64,000 nt of DNA, from positions 1 through 64,000 of the forward strand of contig CAZCGL010000001.1 of assembly GCA_964498335.1 (NCBI GenBank), written 5' to 3'. The position numbers and the translations under genes are program-made. Below are positions 47,661 through 58,500 of this stretch, piece after piece. The notes beneath the pieces were generated by a model. That model did not search any database. It was not told the DNA's origin and saw nothing but the letters and a program-made list of their open reading frames with translations. The stretch's first letter is position 1, and each line of letters starts with the position of its first letter. The stretch comes from Azoamicus sp964498335 (lineage in GTDB: Bacteria > Pseudomonadota > Gammaproteobacteria > UBA6186 > Azoamicaceae).

Positions 47661-48494
47661 TCAATTTTGACCTAAACAAAACATTTTAAAAGTAATTATA
47701 TCAATTTCAGAATTAATTAATTGATTAATTGTTTTTTTATTATCTTTAACAAAATTTTGTTCTAACAAAACATTTTCAGTAAAAAATTTATTCATTTGTC
47801 CTTCTACCATTTTAGATAATAAAATATCGTCTTTTTCTGGATATTTATTTTTTAACTTATCAAAATAAATTTGCTTTTCAGACATTAATGTGTCTGATAA
47901 CACATCAGACTTTTTAATATATTTAGGTTTCATAGAAGCTATTTGAATTAAAACATCTTTAGCTAAAATACTATCATCTTTATTAATATTTAAAATAACT
48001 CCAAGTTTATTATCAAAATGTAAATATCCAAATATAAATCCATTATCAGAATACATCTTAAAAACTCTTTTTAAAACTAAATTCTCTCTAAACCTAGATA
48101 CTAAATTTATTTTCAATTCGTTTAAGTCTTTAGATAAAAAAATCTCATTCTCACTTAAATAAAAATTTTTTAAAAAAAAATCATCAGAAATATAATACTC
48201 ACATACTTTATTGCAAAAATTCAAAAAATCATCAGATTTAGCAACAAAATCAGTTTCACAATTTACTTCAATAATAACTCCAGATTTTTTACTTTCACAA
48301 ACTAAAAATGATATAACTCCATTATTAGTTTGCCTTACAGATTTATTTTCAACAATTGATGCACCATGTTTTCTTAAATAAACTACAGCTAAATCAATAT
48401 CATTATTTGATTCTATTAAAGCTTTCTTACAATCAATTATGCTTATTCCAGTAAGATCTCTTAATTTTTTAACATTATCAAAGAAATTAGACAT
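47661..48494 (-). CDS. tsf: Elongation factor Ts
   Basis: Recycles EF-Tu-GDP. The N-terminal UBA-like block VKKLRDLTGISIIDCKKAL and the core EVNCETDFVAKSDDF are conserved. The start is taken as the ATG at 48494 (MSNFFDNV, 277 residues), which has AAGG seven bases upstream. A TTG two codons earlier is less likely. It is between rpsB (9 bp) and frr. Confidence 0.96.
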   Translation of the reverse strand: MSNFFDNVKKLRDLTGISIIDCKKALIESNNDIDLAVVYLRKHGASIVENKSVRQTNNGVISFLVCESKKSGVIIEVNCETDFVAKSDDFLNFCNKVCEYYISDDFFLKNFYLSENEIFLSKDLNELKINLVSRFRENLVLKRVFKMYSDNGFIFGYLHFDNKLGVILNINKDDSILAKDVLIQIASMKPKYIKKSDVLSDTLMSEKQIYFDKLKNKYPEKDDILLSKMVEGQMNKFFTENVLLEQNFVKDNKKTINQLINSEIDIITFKMFCLGQN

Positions 48495-48503
48495 ACGCAA
48501 ACC

Positions 48504-49187
48504 TTAAATTTTCTTATTTAAAATAATAAAGTTATAAAAAGTTTCCAAATAAAATTTTATAGAATCTGTTGAATCATCATTACCTGGTATAACATAAGTA
48601 ACTAAATCAGGATTACTATTTGTATCTACAATGCCTACAACGGGAATTGATAATCTATTAGCTTCTAATAATGCTATAGATTCATAATTAACATCAATTA
48701 TAAATAAAGCATCTGGTAATTTATCCATATGCCTAATACCTTCTAAACTTAATTTAAGCTTATTCAATTTTCTATTCAATATTAATGCTTCTTTTTTAGT
48801 AAATTTGTTATCACTATTAGAACTTAACTTAATTTCTAATTCTTTTAATTTATCTATAGAATTCTTAATAGTTTTGTAATTTGTTAACAAGCCTCCTAAC
48901 CAACGAAAATTAACATAAGGCATGTTCATTTTTTCAGCATATTCCTTTATTAATTTCCTTGCCTGTTTTTTTGTACCAACAAATAAAACAACGCCATTAT
49001 TTGTTATAATATTATTAACAAAAAGCAATGCATCATTTAACATCTTTAACGTTAAATCTAAGTTTATTATACTAATCTTATTATTCATACAATAAATATA
49101 TTTAAACATTTTAGGTGAAACAAAACGTTTTAAATGCCCAAAATGAACTTTTGAATTAAATAAATCTGATATAGGAATATTATGCAT
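48504..49187 (-). CDS. rpsB: 30S ribosomal protein S2
   Basis: S2 is recognised by the start FNSKVHFGHLKRFVSPKMFKYI (residues 10-31 as a block), GVVLFVGTKKQARKLI, FRWLGGLLTNYKTIK and PDALFIIDVNYE. It has 227 residues (E. coli 241). AAGGA lies 6 nt before the ATG. It heads rpsB-tsf-frr and is divergent from map, the usual gammaproteobacterial configuration. Confidence 0.97.
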   Translation of the reverse strand: MHNIPISDLFNSKVHFGHLKRFVSPKMFKYIYCMNNKISIINLDLTLKMLNDALLFVNNIITNNGVVLFVGTKKQARKLIKEYAEKMNMPYVNFRWLGGLLTNYKTIKNSIDKLKELEIKLSSNSDNKFTKKEALILNRKLNKLKLSLEGIRHMDKLPDALFIIDVNYESIALLEANRLSIPVVGIVDTNSNPDLVTYVIPGNDDSTDSIKFYLETFYNFIILNKKI

Positions 49188-49267
49188 AAAAAATCCTTAA
49201 TAAAAAACAAATTTTTCTTTTTCATGATATTATAATACAAGAAAAAAATAAAAAAGTGAATTTAAAA

Positions 49268-50038
49268 ATGAACTATTATATCAAAAAAAAAAAAGAAATA
49301 GAAAAAATTAAAGTAGCATGTAAATTAGCAGCTAAAGTTATAGAAATGATAGAAATATATATGATCGAAGGAATAACAACAAATAAAATTAATAACGTTT
49401 GTCATAAATATATAACAAAAGAATTAAAAGCTTATCCTGCATCATTAAACTACAAAGGTTTTCCAAAATCTGTATGTATATCAGTAAATGACGAAGTATG
49501 TCACGGAATACCAAGTGAAAAAATTTTAAAGAACGGCGATATACTAAATATAGATGTAACTATAATGAAAGATGGTTATTATGGTGATACAAGTAAAATG
49601 TTTCATATCGGTAATATTTCTAATGAAAAAAAAAATTTAATAAAAATCACAAAAGAATGTTTATACAACGCAATAAAAAAAATAAAACATCAAGAAAATA
49701 TAAATATAATAGGTAAAACAATAGAAAATAATGCAAAAAAAAACAACTATAAAGTAATTAAACAATATTGTGGACATGGAATAGGAAAAAATTTACATGA
49801 AGATCCGTATATATTACATTACAAAAATTATAAAAATAAAATAAAAATGTTAAACGGAATGATATTCACTATTGAACCTATATTAACACCAGGTGATGGA
49901 AAAACATTTATATCAAAAGATGGATGGACGGTACTAACAAAAGACAAAACATTATCTGCTCAATGGGAACATACGATATTGGTAACAGAAAAAAATTATG
50001 AAATACTAACACTAAGAAAAAATGAAATTTTTTATTAG
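49268..50038 (+). CDS. map: Methionine aminopeptidase (type I)
   Basis: Removes the initiator methionine. Metal ligands are present: Asp pair in NIDVTIMKDGYYGDTSKMF, His in CGHGIG, Glu in FTIEP and Glu in QWEHTILV. The chosen start is the ATG at 49268 (MNYYIKKKKEIEKIK), which lines up with the family N-terminus. A GTG four codons upstream is possible. It has 256 residues (E. coli 264). It overlaps the greA ribosome-binding site. Confidence 0.96.
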   Translation: MNYYIKKKKEIEKIKVACKLAAKVIEMIEIYMIEGITTNKINNVCHKYITKELKAYPASLNYKGFPKSVCISVNDEVCHGIPSEKILKNGDILNIDVTIMKDGYYGDTSKMFHIGNISNEKKNLIKITKECLYNAIKKIKHQENINIIGKTIENNAKKNNYKVIKQYCGHGIGKNLHEDPYILHYKNYKNKIKMLNGMIFTIEPILTPGDGKTFISKDGWTVLTKDKTLSAQWEHTILVTEKNYEILTLRKNEIFY

Positions 50039-50047
50039 GAGACTAAA

Positions 50048-50524
50048 ATGAATAAAAATCCAATAACGCAAGAGGGGTTTGAAAAACTAAAACAAACTTT
50101 AATTTATCTAAAAACGGTAGATAGAATAAAAATAATAAATGACATAAAAACAGCAAGAGAATACGGAGATTTAAAAGAAAATGCAGAATACCACGCGGCA
50201 AAAGAAGCACAATATATACTAGAAAAAAAAATAAAAGAAATTGAAAACAAAATAATAAACGCACAAATCATAAATGGTTCGGAAATAAAAGAAGAAAATA
50301 AAATATTTTTCGGTTCTACTATAGAATTAATAAATATTAGTACTAACAAAAAATATAAATATAAAATAGTAGGTGAAGATGAAGCTGATATAAAAAATAA
50401 TAAAATATCTATAAAGTCTCCTTTAGCAAAAGCTTTATTACAAAAATCAAAAAACGATACTATAGAACTTATTTTACCTCATGGTGAAATAAAATACAAA
50501 ATTATAGCAATAAGTAATAATTAA
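50048..50524 (+). CDS. greA: Transcription elongation factor GreA
   Basis: Rescues backtracked RNA polymerase. Start NPITQEGFEKLKQ and the coiled-coil tip ARE-YGDLKENAEYHAAKE (acidic pair DLKENAE) match the family. The C-terminal domain has SIKSPLAKALLQKSKNDTI. It has 158 residues, exactly E. coli length. AGGAG overlaps the map stop codon. Confidence 0.97.
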   Translation: MNKNPITQEGFEKLKQTLIYLKTVDRIKIINDIKTAREYGDLKENAEYHAAKEAQYILEKKIKEIENKIINAQIINGSEIKEENKIFFGSTIELINISTNKKYKYKIVGEDEADIKNNKISIKSPLAKALLQKSKNDTIELILPHGEIKYKIIAISNN

Positions 50525-50592
50525 ATAAAATAATTTTATTAAAGATTATAAATATGATAAAATTCAATACCAAATAATCAAAGGAGAATATT

Positions 50593-52419
50593 TTGAATAA
50601 AACATTAAAAAATATATTACTTTGGACAATAATTGGCATTATAATTATATTTGTATTTAATAATTTCGGACAAAATTATACAAATAATAAAAAAATAACA
50701 TATTCCCAATTTATAGAAAAAATACAAAATGGCGAAATAAAGCAGATAATGATAGATAAACAATTAATAGAAGGAATAAGCAAAAACGATGAATATTTTT
50801 CAACATATGCTCCAACATTATTAGATCAATATACTATAGATGAAGAATGGATAAATAAATATAATATCAATATAAAAAGCAAACAACCCGAACAACAAAG
50901 TGTTTTATTGCACATATTTATAAGCTGGTTTCCTATCATAATATTTATTGCAATCTGGATATTTTTTATGCGACAATTGCAAGGCGGTGGTAAAGGAGCA
51001 ATGTCATTTGGTAAAAGCAAGGCTAGATTAATAAGCGAAGAAAAAATTAAAATAACATTTAAAGATGTGGCTGGGGTAGATGAAGCAAAAGAAGAAACAT
51101 ATGAATTAATAGAATTTTTAAAAAATCCATCAAAATTTTATAATTTAGGCGGAAAAATTCCAAAAGGAATTTTATTGATAGGCCCTCCAGGAACAGGCAA
51201 AACTTTATTAGCAAAAGCTATAGCTGGCGAAGCTAAAGTACCATTTTTTACAATTTCTGGATCAGATTTTGTAGAAATGTTTGTAGGAGTAGGTGCATCT
51301 AGAGTACGTGACATGTTTGAACAAGCTAAAAAACATTCACCATGTATAATTTTTATCGATGAAATAGATGCTGTAGGTAGACACAGGGGAGCTGGGTTAG
51401 GCGGTGGTCATGATGAAAGAGAGCAAACATTAAATCAATTATTAGTAGAAATGGATGGGTTTTCTGAAAATACAGGTATAATAATAATAGCCGCAACAAA
51501 CAGACCTGACGTTCTAGATCCTGCATTATTAAGACCAGGCAGGTTTGATAGACAAATATCGGTTAACTTACCAGATCTCAAAGGAAGAGTAGAAATATTA
51601 AAAGTACATATTAAAAAAGTGCCAATAGATAAAGATGTTAACATAGAATTAATAGCTAGAGGCACACCTGGCTTTTCTGGCGCAGATTTAGCTAATTTAA
51701 TAAATGAAGCTACATTATATACAGCAAAAGTAAACAAAACTCTTATAAACATGGAAGCTCTAGAAAAAGCTAAAGATAAAATATTAATGGGCGTAGAAAA
51801 AAAATCATTAATGATAACAGAGGAAGAAAAAAAAATAATAGCTTATCATGAAGCTGGACATACAATAGTTGGACTTTTAAGCCCAGAACATGATCCTGTT
51901 TATAAAGTAACAATAATACCACGAACAATGGCTCTTGGCGTAACTATTTTTTTACCTAAAAATGATAAATATCTACATAATAAAACTCAATTAGAAAGTC
52001 AAGTAACAAGCTTGTTTGGTGGACGAGTAGCTGAAGAACTAATCTATGGTAAAGAAAAAATAACAACAGGCGCAGCTAACGATATAAAACACGCAACAGA
52101 TATTTCAAGAAAAATGGTAGTAAAATGGGGATTATCAGATAAGATAGGCCCAATAAATTTATTTGAAAATGATGAAGAAGTTTTTTTAGGACATCAAATA
52201 ACTAGACATAAAAATATATCTGAAGATACAGTAAAACTTATAGACAAAGAAATAAAAAATATAATAACATTAGCTTATTTTAGAGCAACCAAAATATTAA
52301 CAGATAACATAGATAAACTACACATAATGGCAGATGCGTTAATAAAATATGAAACTATTAATGTAAACCAAATATTAGATATTATGAGTGGAAACGATCT
52401 AAATAAAAAAAAGGATTAA
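50593..52419 (+). CDS. ftsH: ATP-dependent zinc metalloprotease FtsH
   Basis: Membrane-anchored AAA+ protease degrading misassembled membrane proteins. Two membrane segments (8-25 and 106-126) flank a small periplasmic domain. Walker A is GPPGTGKT, Walker B is CIIFIDEIDAVGR, and the zinc site is AYHEAGHTIVG. The start is a TTG at 50593 with a perfect AAGGAG six bases upstream. It has 608 residues (E. coli 644). It is separated from secG by 9 bp. Confidence 0.98.
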   Translation: MNKTLKNILLWTIIGIIIIFVFNNFGQNYTNNKKITYSQFIEKIQNGEIKQIMIDKQLIEGISKNDEYFSTYAPTLLDQYTIDEEWINKYNINIKSKQPEQQSVLLHIFISWFPIIIFIAIWIFFMRQLQGGGKGAMSFGKSKARLISEEKIKITFKDVAGVDEAKEETYELIEFLKNPSKFYNLGGKIPKGILLIGPPGTGKTLLAKAIAGEAKVPFFTISGSDFVEMFVGVGASRVRDMFEQAKKHSPCIIFIDEIDAVGRHRGAGLGGGHDEREQTLNQLLVEMDGFSENTGIIIIAATNRPDVLDPALLRPGRFDRQISVNLPDLKGRVEILKVHIKKVPIDKDVNIELIARGTPGFSGADLANLINEATLYTAKVNKTLINMEALEKAKDKILMGVEKKSLMITEEEKKIIAYHEAGHTIVGLLSPEHDPVYKVTIIPRTMALGVTIFLPKNDKYLHNKTQLESQVTSLFGGRVAEELIYGKEKITTGAANDIKHATDISRKMVVKWGLSDKIGPINLFENDEEVFLGHQITRHKNISEDTVKLIDKEIKNIITLAYFRATKILTDNIDKLHIMADALIKYETINVNQILDIMSGNDLNKKKD

Positions 52420-52428
52420 TTTAAAAAC

Positions 52429-52698
52429 ATGCTTAATTTTTTATTAATTTTTCATATAATTATATCATGCTTATTAATTATATTTATATTACTTAATAAA
52501 GGGAAGGGTTCTGAAATAGGAGCAACATTTAATAGCAATGTAGATTTTATGAGCTCTAAAGAATCAAATTCTTTAATTAAAAAAATAATAATAACACTTA
52601 CAATAATATTATTAATATCTATAACATTAATAAATATAACAAATAACAAACAAAAAACTAACCAAGAAAAAGCAATAGTAAAAATAATAGAAAAATAA
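52429..52698 (+). CDS. secG: Preprotein translocase subunit SecG
   Basis: Small Sec channel subunit. Two membrane helices (1-21 and 50-69) are joined by the family loop LLNKGKGSEIGATFNS (family LLQ-x-GKGA-x-x-GA-x-F). It has 89 residues (E. coli 110). It sits between ftsH and tRNA-Leu, a conserved secG-tRNA-Leu adjacency. Confidence 0.93.
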   Translation: MLNFLLIFHIIISCLLIIFILLNKGKGSEIGATFNSNVDFMSSKESNSLIKKIIITLTIILLISITLINITNNKQKTNQEKAIVKIIEK

Positions 52699-52700
52699 AC

Positions 52701-52782
52701 GCCGGTGTGGTGAAATTGGTATACACGCTGTCTTGAGGTGGCAGTGGCTAAAGCCATGCCGGTTCAAATCCGGCCACCGGTA
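52701..52782 (+). tRNA. tRNA-Leu (anticodon GAG)
   Basis: An 82-nt class II tRNA with acceptor GCCGGTG/CACCGGT and discriminator A. The anticodon arm is CTGTC-TTGAGGT-GGCAG (anticodon GAG), and the long variable arm includes TGGC-TAAA-GCCA. The T-arm is GCCGG-TTCAAAT-CCGGC. It lies 2 bp after secG and 7 bp before alaS. Confidence 0.97.
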
Positions 52783-52789
52783 AAAAAAA

Positions 52790-55279
52790 ATGAAAACAGA
52801 AGAAATAAAAAAAAGCTTTATTAATTTTTTCGAAAAAAATGAATATAAAGAATTAAAACCATCACCGTTAGTAATGGAAAATGATAAATCATTACTATTC
52901 ACAAATTCAGGTATGGTACAATTCAAAAATATATTCTTAGGGCTAGAAAAAAGTTTATATCCTAAAGTAACTACAATTCAACCGTGCATAAGATTAGGTG
53001 GTAAACATAACGATTTAGATAATATAGGTAAAACAAATCATCACAACACATCATTTGAAATGTTAGGAAATTTTGGATTTGGGACAGTATCAAAAGAAGA
53101 AGCAATACATCTTGCAATAACATTTTTAATTGATGTTATTAATTTAGATAAAAATAAATTATTTATAACAATAAATAAAGATGATAATGAAGTATTATCT
53201 ATATGGTTAAAATATATTAATAAAGAAAAAATTATTTTCGGGGATAATAATACAAACTTTTGGCAAATGGCTGAAAATGGCCCGTGCGGATATTGTAGTG
53301 AAATATTTTATAACATAGATTCAGAAACACAAAATTTATTAGAAATATGGAATTTAGTATTTATAACTTTCAACAAAGAATACGGAAAACTAAAAAAATT
53401 AAATACAATAAATATAGATACTGGTATGGGATTAGAAAGAATTGCTTCTGTAAAACAAAACGTATTTGATAGTTTTAAAATAGATATTTTTTCAGAAAAA
53501 ATAAAAAAAATAATAGATGCTTTTAATATAAATATTGATAATAATAATCAAAATATACGTATAATAACAGATCATATTAGGACTTCAATACTATTATTAA
53601 ATGAAAATATAATGCCATCAAATGATGGTAGGGGATATATACTAAAAAAACTTTTACGAAGATCAATAATAAAAAAACAAGAAATAAAAACAAAAACAAG
53701 TTTATCAACCTTAGTAGATATTTTTAAAAATAAATATGATACTAACGAAACTATAAATTTTAAAAAAAATATAATAGAAAATGAAGAACTAAAATTTGAA
53801 ACTACATTAAAAAATGGAAAAAATTTCATTAAAAAAATAATTCAAAAAGAAAAAACAATTTCAGGAAAAACATTATTTATATTATATGATACATATGGCA
53901 TACCTATAGACGTAATAGATAATATAACACGAGAATCAAACATAAAACTAGAATTGAACGATTTTAAAAAAGAATTAGAAAAAAATATTAAAATAAATAA
54001 AATAAATTCAAAAAAACGCATTGATAACATAGAATACATAAAAAATATAGATAAAACAGTCTTCTTAGGATATGATACCTATAAAATAGAGACAATACTA
54101 TTAAAAATAATAATTGATAAAAAAGAAGTTAACGAAATATCGTACAACGAAAAAGGTATATTAATAACTAAAGATACTACTTTTTATTCAGAAAAAGGTG
54201 GGCAAATAGGTGATTCAGGAAAAATATTTTATTTAGAAAATTTGTTTGAAGTTGAAGAAACAAAAGAAATAAATGAAATATATTTACATTACGGCGTTAT
54301 GAAACACGGCAAACTAACAATAGGACACAATGTAACTACACATATAAATGAAGAAAAAAGAAGTTTTATAGCAAAAAATCATTCAGCAACTCATTTACTA
54401 CACGCAGCATTAAAAAAAATATTAGGCAATCACATTAAACAAGCAGGTTCTCTGATTAATGAAAATTATTTAAGGTTTGACTTTATACATTTTAAAAATT
54501 TATCACTAAACGAAAAAAATGCTATAGAAAAAACAGTAAATGATCAAATACAAAAAAATTTAAAAGTAACAACACATATTAATACTACAAATAAAGAAAA
54601 AAATAAATTTAATAAAATAAAAGATAGAAAAATAATTATAGATAAAAACACATCAGAAGAACTATGCGCTGGCACACATGTTAAACACACCTCGGAAATA
54701 GGTTTGTTTAAAATAACAAAAGAATTTGGTATTGGAAATAATGCAAGAAGAATAGAGGCAATAACAAATTATAAAATAATAGAAATATTAAATTTAAATG
54801 AAATTATAATAGACAATGTTGCTAGAATTTTAAAAACACAAAAAGATTCAATAATAGATAAAACAGAAAAAATAATACAAAAGCAAAAAAATTTAGAAGA
54901 TGAAAATAAAAAATTAATATTAGAGAATATAAAAATACAACTAGAAAATAATAAAATATTAACAAAAAATAATTTTAATATAATTAAATTAAATAAAGAT
55001 CTTGATAAAACAATAGATTTAAATAAAATAACATCCACATTTAAAAACTCAATAATAACAAACATCTTTAAATATAAAGAAAAAACTATTGTAAAAATAA
55101 TACTAACAAATGATATAAAAAATATAACAGCTTTAGATATATTAAAAGATTTAAAAACAAAATTTGATTTTAAAGGAAATGGAAATAAAAAAATTGTGAA
55201 TGGAATTATATACAACCACATAAACAATAATGAAATAATAGATCATATACAGCTATATTTAGAAAATTATACAAGATAA
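52790..55279 (+). CDS. alaS: Alanyl-tRNA synthetase
   Basis: Class II synthetase. The start MKTEEIKKSFINFFEKNEY and the Ala-specific RLGGKHNDLDNIGKTNHH are conserved. The editing domain has HSATHLLH and CAGTHVKHT zinc-binding motifs. The C-Ala domain is shortened and Lys/Asn-rich. It has 829 residues (E. coli 876). It is followed 13 bp later by csrA, the standard gammaproteobacterial order. Confidence 0.97.
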   Translation: MKTEEIKKSFINFFEKNEYKELKPSPLVMENDKSLLFTNSGMVQFKNIFLGLEKSLYPKVTTIQPCIRLGGKHNDLDNIGKTNHHNTSFEMLGNFGFGTVSKEEAIHLAITFLIDVINLDKNKLFITINKDDNEVLSIWLKYINKEKIIFGDNNTNFWQMAENGPCGYCSEIFYNIDSETQNLLEIWNLVFITFNKEYGKLKKLNTINIDTGMGLERIASVKQNVFDSFKIDIFSEKIKKIIDAFNINIDNNNQNIRIITDHIRTSILLLNENIMPSNDGRGYILKKLLRRSIIKKQEIKTKTSLSTLVDIFKNKYDTNETINFKKNIIENEELKFETTLKNGKNFIKKIIQKEKTISGKTLFILYDTYGIPIDVIDNITRESNIKLELNDFKKELEKNIKINKINSKKRIDNIEYIKNIDKTVFLGYDTYKIETILLKIIIDKKEVNEISYNEKGILITKDTTFYSEKGGQIGDSGKIFYLENLFEVEETKEINEIYLHYGVMKHGKLTIGHNVTTHINEEKRSFIAKNHSATHLLHAALKKILGNHIKQAGSLINENYLRFDFIHFKNLSLNEKNAIEKTVNDQIQKNLKVTTHINTTNKEKNKFNKIKDRKIIIDKNTSEELCAGTHVKHTSEIGLFKITKEFGIGNNARRIEAITNYKIIEILNLNEIIIDNVARILKTQKDSIIDKTEKIIQKQKNLEDENKKLILENIKIQLENNKILTKNNFNIIKLNKDLDKTIDLNKITSTFKNSIITNIFKYKEKTIVKIILTNDIKNITALDILKDLKTKFDFKGNGNKKIVNGIIYNHINNNEIIDHIQLYLENYTR

Positions 55280-55292
55280 AAATGAGGATAAT

Positions 55293-55469
55293 ATGTTAAT
55301 ATTAACACGAAAAATAGGAGAGTCGTTAATGATATATGATAATATAACTGTAACTGTATTAGGTGTAAAAGGTACTCAAGTAAGATTAGGCGTAGATGCT
55401 CCAAGAAATGTAATAGTACATAGAGAAGAAATATTCAAAAAATTAAAAACTGAACAAGAAAAAAAATAA
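55293..55469 (+). CDS. csrA: Carbon storage regulator CsrA
   Basis: RNA-binding translational regulator that binds GGA motifs near ribosome-binding sites. The 58-residue protein starts MLILTRKIGESLMI and contains LGVKGTQVRLGVDAPRNVIV and VHREEIF, including the RNA-contacting Arg44 region. GAGGA lies 5 nt before the ATG. It is short and complete. Since few regulators survive here, CsrA may be one of the only post-transcriptional switches left (inference). Confidence 0.95.
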   Translation: MLILTRKIGESLMIYDNITVTVLGVKGTQVRLGVDAPRNVIVHREEIFKKLKTEQEKK

Positions 55470-55518
55470 AATCATAATAAAAATAAATACACCTTAGAAC
55501 ACATTATATTTAAGAAAA

Positions 55519-58500
55519 TTAAAAAATATACGAAATTTTTATATCTAAAATTTCTTTATATTTTTTTAATTCTATAATTAAATTATCATGCGGAGACACA
55601 CAAAAGTAAACAAGCGATTTAATAGAAACCCATTCACCGTGAATAAAATATAACAACCTAACTTTTGTTAAACTATTGGATGATTTTTTGTGAATAATTA
55701 AAAAAATATTTTTGATCAAAAAATCAGAAACTAAACAAGAATTTAAATAAATATCAAAAAAACTAGCAAACATAATTCTAAAATAATAAAAGTCTTCAAC
55801 AAACAATTCATAATTAAATTTGTTATCACTATACATGCCAACAACTACTAACTTACCTGGTTTTAAAAGATTTTTGCTATATAAATACTTAAATGAAGAT
55901 AATAAGATTTTTTTACTCTCATATAAATCATGAACATGCAAATAATAAAAACTTTTTGAAATTTGATAAACTTTAGTTATAACACAACAAAAAATATTAT
56001 TAAAATAATTTCCACTTTTAAAGGATAATTTAGATATAGAATTAATATCATTAATATAATAGTTTAAATAAAAATCACATAAAAAAGAACCTAAATAATA
56101 TCTATTATTAATAAATTCTAAATTTTTATATTCTATCATATAATAAAAATTTTTAATAGAATAATCAAAAAAATCATCTAAAATAGAACTAAATGCTATA
56201 TTTGTTGTAGTAAATGATACATATAAATCAAAAAGTTTATTTCCAATTAAAACTAATTTAAATCTAGATTTATTAATCTTGTCAAAAACTCCAGAATAAA
56301 TCAAAGCTTGCAACATCTTTTTTGTTAATAAATTAATATCAATTCTATATAAAAAATCAAAAAAACTATTATAAGATCCAAAAGCAGAGCGTATAAAAAT
56401 AATCTCAGCTATTAAAGTCTTACCTAACCCTTTAATAAAACCAAATCCAAAAAGCATTGCATCATTATTTAAAATAGAAAAACAATGCATACTCCTATTT
56501 ATATCTGGATTAACAATATTAATACCAAAATAAAAACACTCATCAATATAAAAATCAATATCATCTATATTATCCATGTCAGACGATAATAAAGAAGATA
56601 AAAATATAACATTAAAATTAGTTTTAAACCAAGCACCTGTATAAGCTAAAACTGCATACCCAACAGAATGAGCTTTGTTAAACCCATAACCAGCAAATTT
56701 TTCTACTAAATAAAAAATATCTTCAGCTGTATATTTATCAATACCATTTAATTCTGCTCCATAACAAAAATTCTCCAAATGAGATATCATTTCTCTTGTT
56801 TTCTTTTTACTCATAACGATACGTAATAAATCAGCATCAGCCAAACTATAGCTAGCAAAAATTTGTGCTATTAACATAACTTGCTCTTGATAAACAATTA
56901 CGCCATAAGTCTCTCTTAATATAGGAATTAATCTGGGATGCCAATAATCCATTACTTCTATACCCATCTTTCGCTTAGCAAAAGATAATAATAACCCAGA
57001 TTGAAGTGGACCAGGTCTATATAAAGCTATTAAAGATACAATATCAGAAAAAACATATGGCTTAATATTTTGTAAAACGCTTTTTATACCATAAGATTCA
57101 AATTGAAAAATACCTAAAGTATCGCCACGTTCTAATAAAATATAAGTACTATCATCATCAAATATATCATAATCAATAAAAAAAAAATAATTATCTTTTA
57201 AGCTATAATAAGAACATAATGTATCTAAAATATCAGCAAAAATAGTTAATGTCTTTAACCCTAAAAAATCAAATTTTGTAAAACCTAATAATTCAGAATC
57301 ATCTTTATCCAATTGTGTCAAAAAATTAAATTCTATTTCTTCGTATTGAAGCGGTAAATATCCTAAAAGTTCAACTGATGAAATCAATAAACCACCAGCA
57401 TGCTTACCTATACCTTTAATTGCTCCTTCAATTTTTAAACTTAAGTTAACAACAACTTGAACATCATTACTAGAATCATATTCATTTTTAAAAAATAAAT
57501 TATATATAAGCTCATTTTTTAAAGACACCTTAAAACTATTAGACAAAGCTTTTATAAGTTTATCAACAAAACTATATGAATACCCTAAAATTCTTCCAAC
57601 ATCTCTTATTACAGACTTAATTGTCATACAACCAAAAGTGACTATTTGAGCTACATTTTTAACGCCATAAAGTTTAAAAATATAATCCATAACTAAATCT
57701 CTTCCTTCAATACAAAAATCTACATCAAAATCAGGACTAGATATTCTATCTTTATTTAAAAAACGCTCAAATAACAAATCATTTCTAATAGGATCAATAC
57801 CTGTAATTGATAATAAATACGCAACCAAAGAACCAGCCCCTGAACCTCTACCAGGACCAACAAAAATATCATTATCTTTAGCCCAACAAATAAATTCGTG
57901 AGTAACTAAAAAATAATTTGCAAAACCTATACTTAATATAACATTTAATTCTACTTTTAAACGACTAACATAAATATTAAAATCAATAACACTAAAAAAA
58001 TAAAAATCAAAAATTAATTTATTAAAAGTATATAAAGAAATATATTCATCTAAAGATAAATCTTCTCTAATTTTATATTTAGGAGAATAATCATACCCAA
58101 ATTTTAAAAAAAAATTACATCTTTTTATTATTTCATTAACATTTGTTAAAACACTAGGTATGTCAGAAAAAAGTTCTTTCATTTCATAATCAGATTTAAA
58201 ATACTTGTTATCTAAAGATTTATCATAAACATCTGTTAAACGAGTAATAACTTCATCAAACATAGCTATTTTTGATCTATATGATAATAGTTCATCTTGT
58301 TTAAGATATGCTACTTCATTTGTAGCAACAAACAAAATTCTTTTAGTTGAAGAAAAATCCATAATTCTATTAAAATAAAGTTTTTCTCCTACCGACCCCA
58401 ACCTAGTAATAGACAAATAAAACCTATCTTTAAAAGCTTTTTTCCAAAAATTATAAAAATAATCAGCTTTTAAATAATTATTACTTAGCAACGATTTTCC

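Noticed and set aside
52452..52926. Two minus-strand frames across secG, tRNA-Leu and alaS
   Set aside because: The PDLNRHG-type segment is antisense tRNA-Leu, and the frames contradict well-supported plus-strand genes.
54769..55227. 152-codon hydrophobic minus-strand frame inside alaS
   Set aside because: Same antisense effect. It lies over the conserved end of alaS.
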